Shown one piece after another: positions 45,075 through 53,510 of a stretch of 64,000 nt of DNA. The DNA comes from Rhizobium leguminosarum bv. trifolii WSM2297 (lineage in GTDB: Bacteria > Pseudomonadota > Alphaproteobacteria > Rhizobiales > Rhizobiaceae). The stretch is taken from contig NZ_JH719395.1 of the NCBI RefSeq assembly GCF_000271845.1, forward strand, positions 4,394,146 through 4,458,145, given 5' to 3'. The notes under the pieces are model-generated. The model was given only the letters and a program-made list of their open reading frames with translations. It ran no database searches and was not told the DNA's origin. Both the position numbers and the translations under genes were made by a program. Each line of letters starts with the position of its first letter. Position 1 is the stretch's first letter.

Positions 45075-45958
45075 ACGCGCGTTGGTTGATCGTGGGTGGA
45101 AGCGGCATGCTCGGGCATGCGTTGAGTGCGTCGTTAATTGCCCGAGGCATCCAGGTTTGGGCAACCACGGGCAATCATTCCATGGCAGTATCCCAGGTTG
45201 CCTCTATACCCTTGGACCTTTCCAGCGATTTCGATGCGGGAACTCTCCTTCACCAGGTTAAGCCTGATGTCGTTGTCTATGCGGCGGGTCTGACCGATGT
45301 AGACAAATGTGAATCGAATGAGACTCTTGCTCGGCGCCTCCATGCTGGGGCTGCGCGTGAATTTGCGGCGGCCAGCGTGGGAACGTGCCGGTTCCTCTAT
45401 ATATCGAGCGATCACCTCTGGGACGGCGCGAGACCCAACGTCGCCGAGAGTGATCCAGTTCATCCATTGAACGCCTATGCCAGAACCAAGGTTACAGGCG
45501 AGCGAATGACACTGCAGGCGAATCCGGAAACACTAGTCTTACGCACCAATTTCTTTGGACGAGGGCTGCCTTGGCGCAAATCGCTTTCGGATTGGATGAC
45601 GGATTGTTTGCGAGCAGGAGAGCCGCTAGGCGCATTTGCCGATGCCCATTTCACACCAATCGCGATGCCACTTCTCTCAGATTATATCGCCCGCTGCATG
45701 TCGAGCAACTTGTCGGGTGTCTATCATTGTGCGGGTTCAGAGCGGATTTCGAAATTCGAATTCGCCACCCGTCTGGCGGGCCGGCTCGGCCTTGATGAAA
45801 AACTCGTTGTTCCGCGCTTTCTTGCCGATGCAGGCTTGAAGGCCCTCCGTCCCTTAGACATGTCTCTGTCTACGCGGAAGCTCGCGGAAGTGCTGGGGCA
45901 TCCGCTGCCGAATATATCGGCGAGCTTGGATGCGCTTTCCTATGAAAATGTCGCTTGA
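45071..45958 (+). CDS. RmlD-like NDP-sugar reductase (SDR)
   Basis: 295 residues, starting at the ATG inside ATGCAATGA (GGGGAGATG gives the RBS). The Rossmann motif is WLIVGGSGMLGHALSASLIA. The RmlD-type features are VVVYAAGLTDVDKCESNETL, FLYISSDHLWDG and the YARTKVTGERM catalytic Tyr-Lys pair. RmlD-type enzymes reduce 4-keto-6-deoxy nucleotide sugars. There is no matching rmlA/B/C set in the window, so its substrate may come from one of the dehydratases here or elsewhere. It is coupled to the flippase gene upstream and overlaps the glycosyltransferase downstream by 17 bp. Confidence 0.75.
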   Translation: MNARWLIVGGSGMLGHALSASLIARGIQVWATTGNHSMAVSQVASIPLDLSSDFDAGTLLHQVKPDVVVYAAGLTDVDKCESNETLARRLHAGAAREFAAASVGTCRFLYISSDHLWDGARPNVAESDPVHPLNAYARTKVTGERMTLQANPETLVLRTNFFGRGLPWRKSLSDWMTDCLRAGEPLGAFADAHFTPIAMPLLSDYIARCMSSNLSGVYHCAGSERISKFEFATRLAGRLGLDEKLVVPRFLADAGLKALRPLDMSLSTRKLAEVLGHPLPNISASLDALSYENVA

Positions 45959-47162
45959 AAATCAGGATGACGTATTGAGCGAGCAGACCGATATAGACGT
46001 CTCGAAATGCAAAGTTCTGGTCTTCTGCGACTACTATTTGCCGGGATATAAAGGCGGCGGTCCAATCACGACCATCCGCAACCTCGTGACGCGGCTAGGC
46101 AATGAGATCGATTTTTCGATTTTCACCCGATCGAATGATCTCGGTGAAACGACATCGTACTCCGACGTTCCACACGATCTTTGGCACCTGTACGCCGGCG
46201 CCTCGGTTAGGCACGCAACCCCCGAAAATTTAACAGTTCCGAATATGCGGCGAATGCTGCGCGAGAAGAAGCCGGACGTCGTCTACATCAATAGTCTTCT
46301 TTCAAGAAAATTTTCGCTGCTTCCATTGATCGCCATTAGACTTGAAGGTCGCCAGATGCGGGTGGTTATCGCGCCTCGGGGGGAGTTGTCCGGTGGTGCG
46401 CTCGCATTGAAACAAACGCGGAAGAGGGTTTATCTCGCGATTCTGCGAGCCAGCGGTCTATTACGATCCGTCGTTTGGCAGGCGTCAAGTCAGTTCGAGG
46501 AAATGGATATACGTTCTGTTATGGGTAGGGCCGCTACAGTTGTGGTTGCACCCGATTTGCCGTCGATTCCATTGGAGCCAGCTGGCCGGCAAAGGAAGGC
46601 CCCGGGCGAGGCTCAGATAGTTTTTGTGGGACGTATTTCTCCCATGAAGAATCTGGTGGGCGCCCTCAATGTCTTACGTTCGCTCTCCGGGAATGTCATA
46701 TTCTCTATTATCGGTCCGGTGGAGGACGAAGATTACTGGGCCGTTTGTAAGCGTAAACTGGCGATGCTGCCAGATAACATCCGGGTGGATGTTCTTGGGC
46801 CACAAAGCCCTGAAAGCGTTCTTGCATCGCTGTCTCGTTTCGATGCGTTCTTTTTGCCATCCTTGGGCGAAAACTACGCACATGTCGTTTTCGAATCCCT
46901 TGGCGCAGGTTGTCCGGTGATTCTAAGCAACAGGACGCCCTGGAGGGGACTCGCCGAAAAGGGTGTCGGCGTAGACGTGCCTTTGGAGGCACCGGAAGCT
47001 ATGTCCGCTGCTCTTCAGCAAATCATCGACATGAATGAGAATGAACACCTGAAGATGAGGACAGCAGCCAAGGCTTATGCTCAGTCGATTCTGGCAGATG
47101 GCAAGGATGTCCAGGCTTCTCTTGCGCTATTTGATATCAGGATCCAATCGAACGGCCAGTGA
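45942..47162 (+). CDS. GT4-family glycosyltransferase
   Basis: 406 residues from the ATG at 45942 (an ATG at 45948 is an alternative). The acceptor-side start VLVFCDYYLPGYKGGGPITT and the donor side IVFVGRISPMKNLVGALNVL, ending in the E-x7-E segment PSLGENYAHVVFESLGAGCP, are typical GT-B retaining transferases of family 4. It adds a sugar to the lipid-linked chain at the inner face of the membrane. The sugar is unknown. A 108-bp gap with no gene separates it from the aldolase gene. Confidence 0.82.
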   Translation: MKMSLENQDDVLSEQTDIDVSKCKVLVFCDYYLPGYKGGGPITTIRNLVTRLGNEIDFSIFTRSNDLGETTSYSDVPHDLWHLYAGASVRHATPENLTVPNMRRMLREKKPDVVYINSLLSRKFSLLPLIAIRLEGRQMRVVIAPRGELSGGALALKQTRKRVYLAILRASGLLRSVVWQASSQFEEMDIRSVMGRAATVVVAPDLPSIPLEPAGRQRKAPGEAQIVFVGRISPMKNLVGALNVLRSLSGNVIFSIIGPVEDEDYWAVCKRKLAMLPDNIRVDVLGPQSPESVLASLSRFDAFFLPSLGENYAHVVFESLGAGCPVILSNRTPWRGLAEKGVGVDVPLEAPEAMSAALQQIIDMNENEHLKMRTAAKAYAQSILADGKDVQASLALFDIRIQSNGQ

Positions 47163-47270
47163 TTCTGACGATACTGCGTGTGGTGCGGCAAGGTTAGAGC
47201 CCACTGGCTTGCCTTGCATCCTGCCCAGTGATAACAGCGACAGAGTTTTGAAAGATCCCTCCGGTGTCCA

Positions 47271-48089
47271 ATGTCGTTTGAAGCCACACTTACACGTCGA
47301 CAAAACCTGAAACAAAAACTCCGCAACCGCGAGCGGGTTTTTGGCGGCTGGGTTTCTTATCCTGACCCGTCCATCGTCGAGACGTTTGCTCGGGCGGGTT
47401 TTGATTTCATCGCCATCGATATGGAACACACAACCATCTCGCTTGAGCAGGCCCGCCATATTATTACCTCCTGCCAAGCTGAGGGGACGACATGCCTCCC
47501 GCGTCCCGTGTCGCACAGCAACGACATCTTCAAACCGCTTCTCGAGGCCGGTGCCGATGGACTGATCGTCCAGATGGTCGAGACGAAGGAACAGGTCCGG
47601 GCTTTGATTGATCATGTCAAGTTTCCGCCGATAGGGCGTCGGAGCTATGGCGTTAACAGGGCGCACGGATATGGCTTCGATTTTGATCGATATATCACCA
47701 GTTGGAACGATGCATCGACCGTAATGCTGCAGGTCGAATCGATCGCCGGCGTTGAAAACATCGAGGAACTGCTGAGCTTCGACGAAGTCGATGCTGTTAT
47801 GGTTGGACCATACGACATTTCCGGATCACTTGGATTGCCAGGCCAGACTAACCACCCGCGCGTCCGCGAGGCTGCGGCCAAGGTCGTTGAGGCATGCAAA
47901 CGTCACGGAAAAGGGTGCTGCACCCAGGTTGCGCATGTGACGCCCGAGGCAGTTCAGGACGTTTTTGACCAGGGATATACCTTCGTTATTCTCGGCTCCG
48001 ATCTGTTCGTGCTGTGGAAGTGGGCCGAACTTACGCGTTCGGTCGTCAATCAATTCAAGGGCGCGCAAAACAATGTCGAAATTCGTTGA
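47271..48089 (+). CDS. HpcH/HpaI-family pyruvate-type aldolase
   Basis: 272 residues of the metal-dependent class II HpcH/HpaI family (TIM barrel). It contains FGGWVSYPDPSIVETFARAG, FIAIDMEHTTISLEQARHII, the metal-binding acidic positions in VMLQVESIAGVENIEELLSF and VDAVMVGPYDISGSLGLPGQ, and a helical end. HpaI and relatives cleave or form 2-keto-3-deoxy acids from pyruvate and an aldehyde. Catabolic partners are absent; it sits between a glycosyltransferase and SDR/CMP-sugar genes. I infer a biosynthetic role, making a 2-keto-3-deoxy (ulosonic) acid. It overlaps the next gene by 17 bp. Confidence 0.82.
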   Translation: MSFEATLTRRQNLKQKLRNRERVFGGWVSYPDPSIVETFARAGFDFIAIDMEHTTISLEQARHIITSCQAEGTTCLPRPVSHSNDIFKPLLEAGADGLIVQMVETKEQVRALIDHVKFPPIGRRSYGVNRAHGYGFDFDRYITSWNDASTVMLQVESIAGVENIEELLSFDEVDAVMVGPYDISGSLGLPGQTNHPRVREAAAKVVEACKRHGKGCCTQVAHVTPEAVQDVFDQGYTFVILGSDLFVLWKWAELTRSVVNQFKGAQNNVEIR

Positions 48090-48852
48090 GAAACTTTTCA
48101 ATCTCGAAGGCCGTGTTGTTGCGATTACCGGTGGCGGTGGCCACCTATGCGGTGAAATGGCCCGTGCCTTCGGCGAGGCTGGGTGCAAGGTAGCCGTTCT
48201 CGATATCCGTCCGGAAAAGTCAGAAGCGGTCGCCGCGCAGATAAGGGATAGGGGTGGTTACGCCATCGGTCTTGCCCTGGACGCCACGAGCAAAAGCAGT
48301 TTCGAGACAGCTCTCGAATCAATCAACCGCGAATTCGGGGTGCTCGATATCGCCGTCAACGGCGCAGGTACCAACAGTTCCACACCGTTTTTCGAGATGG
48401 ATCTGAAGGAATGGCAGGCGGTAATAGATTCTCAGATCACCAGCACCTTTCTCGGCTGCCAGGTTTTCGGTCGCCAGATGGTTGAGAAGCGCTCCGGCTC
48501 GATCATCAACATTTCGTCAGCTTCGGCGGGGCCACCATTATCGAGGGCGTTTCCCTACTCGGTGGCCAAGGCAGGCATCAAGAACCTTACGCAGAACCTT
48601 GGTCGCGAATGGGCCAAGGTTGGAGTGCGTGTGAATGCGATACGTCCTGGCTTTTTTCCGACCGACTGGAATCGAAAGAATTTCATCACCGCTGAACGCG
48701 AGGCTTCCATTCTTGGACACACTCCTATGGGCCGTTACGGCGAAGTAAGCGAGTTGGTCGGCGCGATGATTTGGCTTGCGTCTGACGCAGCTGGATTTGT
48801 GACAGGCGCAGAAATCGCTGTCGATGGCGGTTTCTCTGCGATGACAATCTAA
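48073..48852 (+). CDS. short-chain dehydrogenase/reductase, glycan cluster
   Basis: A classical SDR of 259 residues starting at the ATG at 48073. NAD(P)-binding GGGGHLCGEMARAFGEAGCK, structural AVNGAGTNSS, catalytic Ser in IINISSASAG and YSVAKAGIKNLTQNLG (Tyr-x-x-x-Lys), and the end GFVTGAEIAVDGGFSAM. Such enzymes oxidise or reduce hydroxyl/keto groups on small molecules. Its tight coupling to the aldolase suggests that it acts on the aldolase's substrate or product. No closer assignment is possible. Confidence 0.85.
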   Translation: MSKFVEKLFNLEGRVVAITGGGGHLCGEMARAFGEAGCKVAVLDIRPEKSEAVAAQIRDRGGYAIGLALDATSKSSFETALESINREFGVLDIAVNGAGTNSSTPFFEMDLKEWQAVIDSQITSTFLGCQVFGRQMVEKRSGSIINISSASAGPPLSRAFPYSVAKAGIKNLTQNLGREWAKVGVRVNAIRPGFFPTDWNRKNFITAEREASILGHTPMGRYGEVSELVGAMIWLASDAAGFVTGAEIAVDGGFSAMTI

Positions 48853-48856
48853 GGCT

Positions 48857-49606
48857 GTGACCGTGAAAGTTGCAGTTGTCACTGGCGGAAGCCGCGGAAT
48901 TGGACGCTCACTCGTCGAAGGCTTTGTCAATGCCGGGTACAAGGTGGTAGTTGGGGCTCGCAATGAAAGTGGAATCCGCGAAATATCGGAAACCCATGTG
49001 CGTTTTGAAGCCATCGACGTTTCGAATGAGGATGCGCACTGCCATCTCGTCGATACGGCGCTGGCATGGGGCGGCAAGATTGATGTCTACATCAACAATG
49101 CAGGCTTTTCGGAATGGCGCCCCCTAGAGGCGATCGACGAGTTGTTCTTCGATACGATGATCGACGTCAATTTGAAAGGCACCTTCTGGGGATGTAAGGC
49201 CGCCGCCGCCGCCATGCAGGAAGGCGGTTCGCTGATTAATATTTCCAGTCTTGCTGGCAAGCGCGGTAGCGCCAACAATGCCATGTATGTGGCTTCCAAA
49301 TTTGGCGTGAATGGTCTGACACAGTCGCTCGCCAAGGAACTTGGCCCTAAGGCCATTCGCGTCAATGCGCTTTGCCCGGTACTCGTCCGTACGCCCGGGC
49401 TGATTGAGGCGCTCGAAACGGAATGGTCGCCTGCAAAGGGCAAGCCTGATGAGTTTCTGAAGGCATTCACGGTGGGAAATGCAGCCTTGGGCTGGTTGCC
49501 ACGCGGCGAGGATGTCGCTGGAATGGCGGTTTTCTTGGCTTCCGAAGCCGCGGCGGCGATCACCGGCCAATGTATCAACGTGGATTGCGGCGTGTTTCCC
49601 CAGTAA
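48857..49606 (+). CDS. second short-chain dehydrogenase/reductase, glycan cluster
   Basis: 249 residues, GTG start at 48857 (GTG at 48863 is an alternative), 4 bp after the previous stop. Motifs: VVTGGSRGIGRSLVEGFVNA, INNAGFSEW, LINISSLAGKRGS and MYVASKFGVNGLTQSLAKEL. The end ITGQCINVDCGVFPQ is standard. It differs clearly from its neighbour, so this is not a recent duplication. Two consecutive SDRs between an aldolase and a CMP-sugar synthetase point to a two-step redox change, for example an epimerisation by oxidation and reduction. Confidence 0.85.
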   Translation: MTVKVAVVTGGSRGIGRSLVEGFVNAGYKVVVGARNESGIREISETHVRFEAIDVSNEDAHCHLVDTALAWGGKIDVYINNAGFSEWRPLEAIDELFFDTMIDVNLKGTFWGCKAAAAAMQEGGSLINISSLAGKRGSANNAMYVASKFGVNGLTQSLAKELGPKAIRVNALCPVLVRTPGLIEALETEWSPAKGKPDEFLKAFTVGNAALGWLPRGEDVAGMAVFLASEAAAAITGQCINVDCGVFPQ

Positions 49607-49619
49607 GGTTTGTAAATAC

Positions 49620-50387
49620 ATGAAAGTCGTTGGTCTCATTCCTGCGCATCTTGCGTCGATACGCTTCCCGCGAAAGATCCTTTTTCCGTTTTACGGCGTT
49701 CCGATGATCGAACATGTGCGTCGCCGGGCGTTAATGGCAGAAGGACTTGATGAGGTATACGTTGCCACCTGCGACGAGGAAATCGCGACGACGGTAGCTG
49801 CGTCGGGCGGAAATGTTATCATGACCGCCAATACCCATCGGAACGGCACGAACCGATGTGCGGAAGCGGCTAAAATGCTCGATTGCACACATATACTATT
49901 GTTGCAAGGCGACGAACCTTTGCTGCTGCCGCGACACGTCTCGGCCATGATAGCAGCGATGCGATCTAATCCCGAAGGTGATGCCTGGAATGCTACCGCC
50001 CCCATCAGTGACGCCGGAGAACTCGACCGTCATTCTTTTGTCAAATGCGCCTTGGGGATGCATGGGCGGATCAACTTCTGCTTCCGGCGTTCGCCGTCAA
50101 TCGCCCCTTTCGAGGCCCAACAGAATGCAATCCGCAAGATTCTGGGCATGATAGGCTTTCGTCGCGATTACCTGATGACAATCGCCGGCCAGCCCGCGAC
50201 AACTTTCGAAAAATTGGAATCTATAGAACAGATGCGGATTGTTGAAACGGGTGGGTTCCTAACATCGGTTCCCGTTGACGAGAGCCTTCCTTCCGTGAAC
50301 GAACCTACCGAAGCGCAACAAGTGCTGGATTATGTGCAACAGTCGGAGGAGCAGGCGGAATTACTGTGTCGGCTCCTCGCATGGTAA
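49620..50387 (+). CDS. CMP-sugar synthetase of the KdsB family
   Basis: 255 residues. The nucleotide-binding start is VVGLIPAHLASIRFPRKILF (KdsB: IPAR-x-S-x-R-x-PGK). The ATCDEEIATTVAASGGNVIM and GTNRCAEAAKM segments and the LLLQGDEPLLLP motif (QGD-P) match KdsB more closely than NeuA. The usual Arg of IPAR is His here (IPAH) and PGK is PRK, small departures from the Kdo enzyme. A second kdsB copy outside lipid A synthesis suggests activation of a different ulosonic acid. It belongs to the aldolase-SDR-SDR group. Confidence 0.82.
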   Translation: MKVVGLIPAHLASIRFPRKILFPFYGVPMIEHVRRRALMAEGLDEVYVATCDEEIATTVAASGGNVIMTANTHRNGTNRCAEAAKMLDCTHILLLQGDEPLLLPRHVSAMIAAMRSNPEGDAWNATAPISDAGELDRHSFVKCALGMHGRINFCFRRSPSIAPFEAQQNAIRKILGMIGFRRDYLMTIAGQPATTFEKLESIEQMRIVETGGFLTSVPVDESLPSVNEPTEAQQVLDYVQQSEEQAELLCRLLAW

Positions 50388-50411
50388 GGCAACGGTGGGC
50401 TTAGGTTGGCG

Positions 50412-51905
50412 ATGACGGGAGAACAGGCAAATACGCGGCTGCAAGCGATAGCCTCGTCCGGAACCGATCTGTTGCGAAACGGTGCTAATCCGGCGGTTGT
50501 CGCTGCGCCGATGCTGCATTTTCGAAACGCACATCCAAACTCTCTGAAATTATACGCTGATGTGTTGCGGTCGCGTTTTACTGGCAGCCTCGCCCGCGCC
50601 TTTTTGCCAATGGCCTATCACAATCTTCTTCGACCGTTGGTTGGTGGCAAAGGGAGTAGGCTTCAGTCTGGTGATCAGTTGCCTGAGCGGACGGATATAC
50701 TTTTCGTTTCACATCTTCTCGATGTCCGGCGTATGACGCAATGCGACGACATCTACATAGGCGATCTTGCCGAAAGGCTGCAACGCCACGGCATTTCATC
50801 GGTAAATGCCCTGATTGATCATACACAGAGTTCCTCGGCGCATATCTCGCAAAATTGGAGCCGGTCTCAGACCCCGAGAGTTGTGCTTCCCCGGCAGCTC
50901 GATATCGTTAATGAGCTGCAGATTTCAGCGCAGCTTGGGCGCGCGGCTCTTAGCCTAGCGAAGAAAAGCATTTCCGGAAACATAGAGTTGGCTCGGTTTG
51001 CTGCCCTGGACGCTTTGTCTCCCACCGCACGGGACGCGATGCGAATTGCTTATCAGATTGGCGAGTTGGTCAAGCGTTTAAATCCAAAGATCGTCATGAC
51101 GACTTTGGAGGGGCACAGCTGGGAGCGACTTGCATTTCATGCCGCGCATGAAGCAGATCCCGCCACGGTTTGTATCGGCTATGCGCACGCACCTTTGTTT
51201 CCCATGCACCATGCTCTGACTGCCCAACTCGGCAACGGGTATGATCCCGACGTCATCATGGTGCCAGGCGATGTGTCGCTGTCGGTACTTAAGAACAATC
51301 CGACCATGTTAGGGAAGGATATTCGGGTTCTTGGAAGCGTCCGAAGTTTTGCCAAGGGCGAAGAATTTCCGAAGATGCCCACGTCGAGGGTTTGCCTTCT
51401 TCTTCCCGAAGGCCTGAACGATGAGGTTGCTGCGTTGATCCGGCTAAGCCTTGAGGCCGGTGCCAAATGTCCCGATGTTCGGTTTCGAATTCGGCTGCAC
51501 CCTGCGATGTCGAAGGATCTTTTTTTTAGACAGCGGCCGGAATTTGCGAACCTACCCCCGACATTCGAATGGTCTAAAGAGCGCTCGTTGAACGCCGATT
51601 TAGCAGAAGCGAATTGGGCGCTTTACAGGGGAAGCACAGCAATTATCAGCGCGCCGCTCCTGCGCACGAAGCCGTTACACTACCGCGTTCCCGGCGAACT
51701 GGCAGATATCGATCCCCTGTTCGCGCTTGAAGGGTATCGTGAAAGCGTTGACTGTCCGGAGCAGTTGATACGAATCTTGTCGACTGAACACGTTGGCTCG
51801 GAAGCCGAGTTATCTGCCGCAATCGACTTTTGCACAAAATTTTATGTGCCGCTTCGCGAACAGGTTTTTGTCGATCTTATGCGTGGCCTCAAAAGTGATT
51901 TTTGA
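50412..51905 (+). CDS. unassigned glycosyltransferase-like protein, candidate CMP-ulosonic-acid transferase
   Basis: 497 residues with no membrane segment. I do not recognise a firm family. The layout looks like a GT-B enzyme: an N-terminal half (FVSHLLDVRRMTQCDDIYIG; KIVMTTLEGHSWERLAFHAA; VCIGYAHAPLFPMHHALTAQ) and a C-terminal half with RIRLHPAMSKDLFFRQRPEF and NWALYRGSTAIISAPLL. The HP dipeptide followed later by a Ser/Thr pair recalls bacterial sialyl/Kdo transferases and capsule proteins. Position between a CMP-sugar synthetase and a KdsC-like phosphatase supports a CMP-donor transferase. This is inference. Confidence 0.5.
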   Translation: MTGEQANTRLQAIASSGTDLLRNGANPAVVAAPMLHFRNAHPNSLKLYADVLRSRFTGSLARAFLPMAYHNLLRPLVGGKGSRLQSGDQLPERTDILFVSHLLDVRRMTQCDDIYIGDLAERLQRHGISSVNALIDHTQSSSAHISQNWSRSQTPRVVLPRQLDIVNELQISAQLGRAALSLAKKSISGNIELARFAALDALSPTARDAMRIAYQIGELVKRLNPKIVMTTLEGHSWERLAFHAAHEADPATVCIGYAHAPLFPMHHALTAQLGNGYDPDVIMVPGDVSLSVLKNNPTMLGKDIRVLGSVRSFAKGEEFPKMPTSRVCLLLPEGLNDEVAALIRLSLEAGAKCPDVRFRIRLHPAMSKDLFFRQRPEFANLPPTFEWSKERSLNADLAEANWALYRGSTAIISAPLLRTKPLHYRVPGELADIDPLFALEGYRESVDCPEQLIRILSTEHVGSEAELSAAIDFCTKFYVPLREQVFVDLMRGLKSDF

Positions 51906-52432
51906 AGCAGACGGAGGTGATTCTCTTGCCAAGGTTTTTGACGCCGGATCCAGATTTAGCCAGCGTAAAATTGTTGACATGCGACGTTGATGGCGTGCTG
52001 ACGGATGGAGGCATGTATTTCGGCTCGAACGGGCTCTCCTTTCTCCGTTTCCATGTTCAGGACGGAACTGGTCTCAAGCTGCTGATGTCGGAAGGAGTAG
52101 CAGTCTGTTTCATCTCGCAAAGCCAGAACGAGATCATTGCTCGGCGGGCATCCAGCCTTGGAGTGCCGTATTGTTTCCTTGGCGTGGACAACAAGTTGGC
52201 GCCGATCGTCGATTTGGCCGCTCAGCTTGGAATCGACTTCCAAGACATTTGCCATATCGCCGACGATATAAACGATTTGAGTCTACTCGAAAAAGTTGGC
52301 TTTCCGGTAACTGTTTCGGGCGGTGTGGCCAAGGTGAAGGCGGTTTGCCGCTACGAGACAAAAACGGCTGCCGGTCACGGGGCGGTCAGAGAGCTTTGCG
52401 AAGCGATCTTAGCCGCAAAAAGACTTGGGTAA
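51902..52432 (+). CDS. KdsC-like HAD-family sugar-acid phosphatase
   Basis: 176 residues from a TTG at 51902 overlapping the previous stop; a GTG a few codons on, after GACGGAG, is an alternative. The HAD motif I is LLTCDVDGVLTDGGMYF, then LRFHVQDGTGLKLLMSEGVA, motif II ISQSQNEI, and motif III/IV VDNKLAPIVDL and IADDINDLSLLEKVGFPVTV. These are KdsC/YrbI (Kdo-8-phosphate or KDN-9-phosphate phosphatase) signatures. In motif II the usual T/SG is replaced by SQS. With the KdsB-like gene it argues for synthesis of a phosphorylated ulosonic acid. Confidence 0.8.
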   Translation: MKQTEVILLPRFLTPDPDLASVKLLTCDVDGVLTDGGMYFGSNGLSFLRFHVQDGTGLKLLMSEGVAVCFISQSQNEIIARRASSLGVPYCFLGVDNKLAPIVDLAAQLGIDFQDICHIADDINDLSLLEKVGFPVTVSGGVAKVKAVCRYETKTAAGHGAVRELCEAILAAKRLG

Positions 52433-52601
52433 CTCGGTTGCCGGCTTGGATTGCGAGATCAAGCAAAGAAAACGCCGATCGGCTTGTTGTTTGCGCGGCT
52501 TTGATTTCTCATGTAGTGGAAACAATTTGCACGGTTCATTTGAACATGCGCATGCGTCATCGAGGTCGCGAAATGTGGAAAAACCGAGCGGTGATAAAAT
52601 C

Positions 52602-53489
52602 ATGCGGATACTGATATTGGGCGGCGACGGGATGTTGGGCCACCGGTTGCTGTTGTCGCTTCGTGATTGTCATACAGTCAAGGTGACGGTCAGACGTGCG
52701 CTGGCCGAGTACGAGGTCTATGGAATATTCGATCGGTCAAATGCGTTCGATCAGGTGGACTTGCGCGATCCGTCGCGCGTTTGTGAGGTGATGTCGGAGT
52801 TCTCTCCGGATTTGGTCGTCAACGCTGCCGGCATCGTCAAGCAAAGAGATGCGGCATCGGAAGCCTTAGTCAGTATCGAGATAAACTCCGTTCTTCCTCA
52901 TAGACTCGCTGATTATTGCCGCTCTGTCGGTGCTTACTTCATACATTTCAGCACGGATTGCGTGTTCAGGGGCGACAAGGGGGGGTATTCCGAAACAGAC
53001 ATTCCCGATGCTGTCGATCTCTATGGCCGAACGAAGCTGTTGGGGGAGGTCGCTGACGACCACTGCATCACTTTGCGAACTTCCATAATCGGTTTGGAGT
53101 TGCATAGAAAGACGAGCCTTGTCGAATGGTTTCTCAGGCAGACCGGCGAGATAAAAGGTTATAGCCGCGCAATCTTCACGGGGATTACGACTACGGAGGC
53201 AGCCCGTCTCGTGGATTTCCTGACACCGCGTCTCGGGACACTCAGCGGCATTTACAACGCAGCCTCCCAGCCCATCGCGAAGTATGACCTGCTTTTATCC
53301 TTATCCGAGAAAATGGGGCGGACGGACGTAAGAGTTGTGCCCGACAGTAGTTTTCATTGCGACCGAAGTCTTTTAAATGACCGCTTGGCTGAAAAGACTG
53401 GCTACAGCCCGCCATGCTGGGACGCGATGCTTGAAGAATTGGCCCGACTGATCAGAGATAGACAAGCGTTGAACACAACGTCGGTCTGA
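52602..53489 (+). CDS. RmlD/WbvR-like NDP-sugar reductase
   Basis: 295 residues from the ATG at 52602; a longer open frame upstream (from 52425) lacks domain content. Rossmann motif ILILGGDGMLGHRLLLSL, VVNAAGIVKQRDAASE, IHFSTDCVFRGDKGGYSE, catalytic YGRTKLLGEV. Followed by a FnlA-type dehydratase/epimerase and a 2-epimerase, it fits the three-gene routes known for UDP-L-FucNAc and UDP-L-QuiNAc, in which an RmlD-like protein (as in WbvR) reduces the 4-keto group. It is not the two-domain FnlB/CapF type. The 170-bp gap before it (52433-52601) shows no gene. Confidence 0.75.
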   Translation: MRILILGGDGMLGHRLLLSLRDCHTVKVTVRRALAEYEVYGIFDRSNAFDQVDLRDPSRVCEVMSEFSPDLVVNAAGIVKQRDAASEALVSIEINSVLPHRLADYCRSVGAYFIHFSTDCVFRGDKGGYSETDIPDAVDLYGRTKLLGEVADDHCITLRTSIIGLELHRKTSLVEWFLRQTGEIKGYSRAIFTGITTTEAARLVDFLTPRLGTLSGIYNAASQPIAKYDLLLSLSEKMGRTDVRVVPDSSFHCDRSLLNDRLAEKTGYSPPCWDAMLEELARLIRDRQALNTTSV

Positions 53490-53510
53490 GATTGCTAGAA
53501 AGAAGATCGC

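Noticed and set aside
45071..53489. The two RmlD-like reductases (45071 and 52602), both 295 aa, as a recent duplication
   Set aside because: Their sequences differ throughout apart from the common SDR motifs, so equal length is coincidental.
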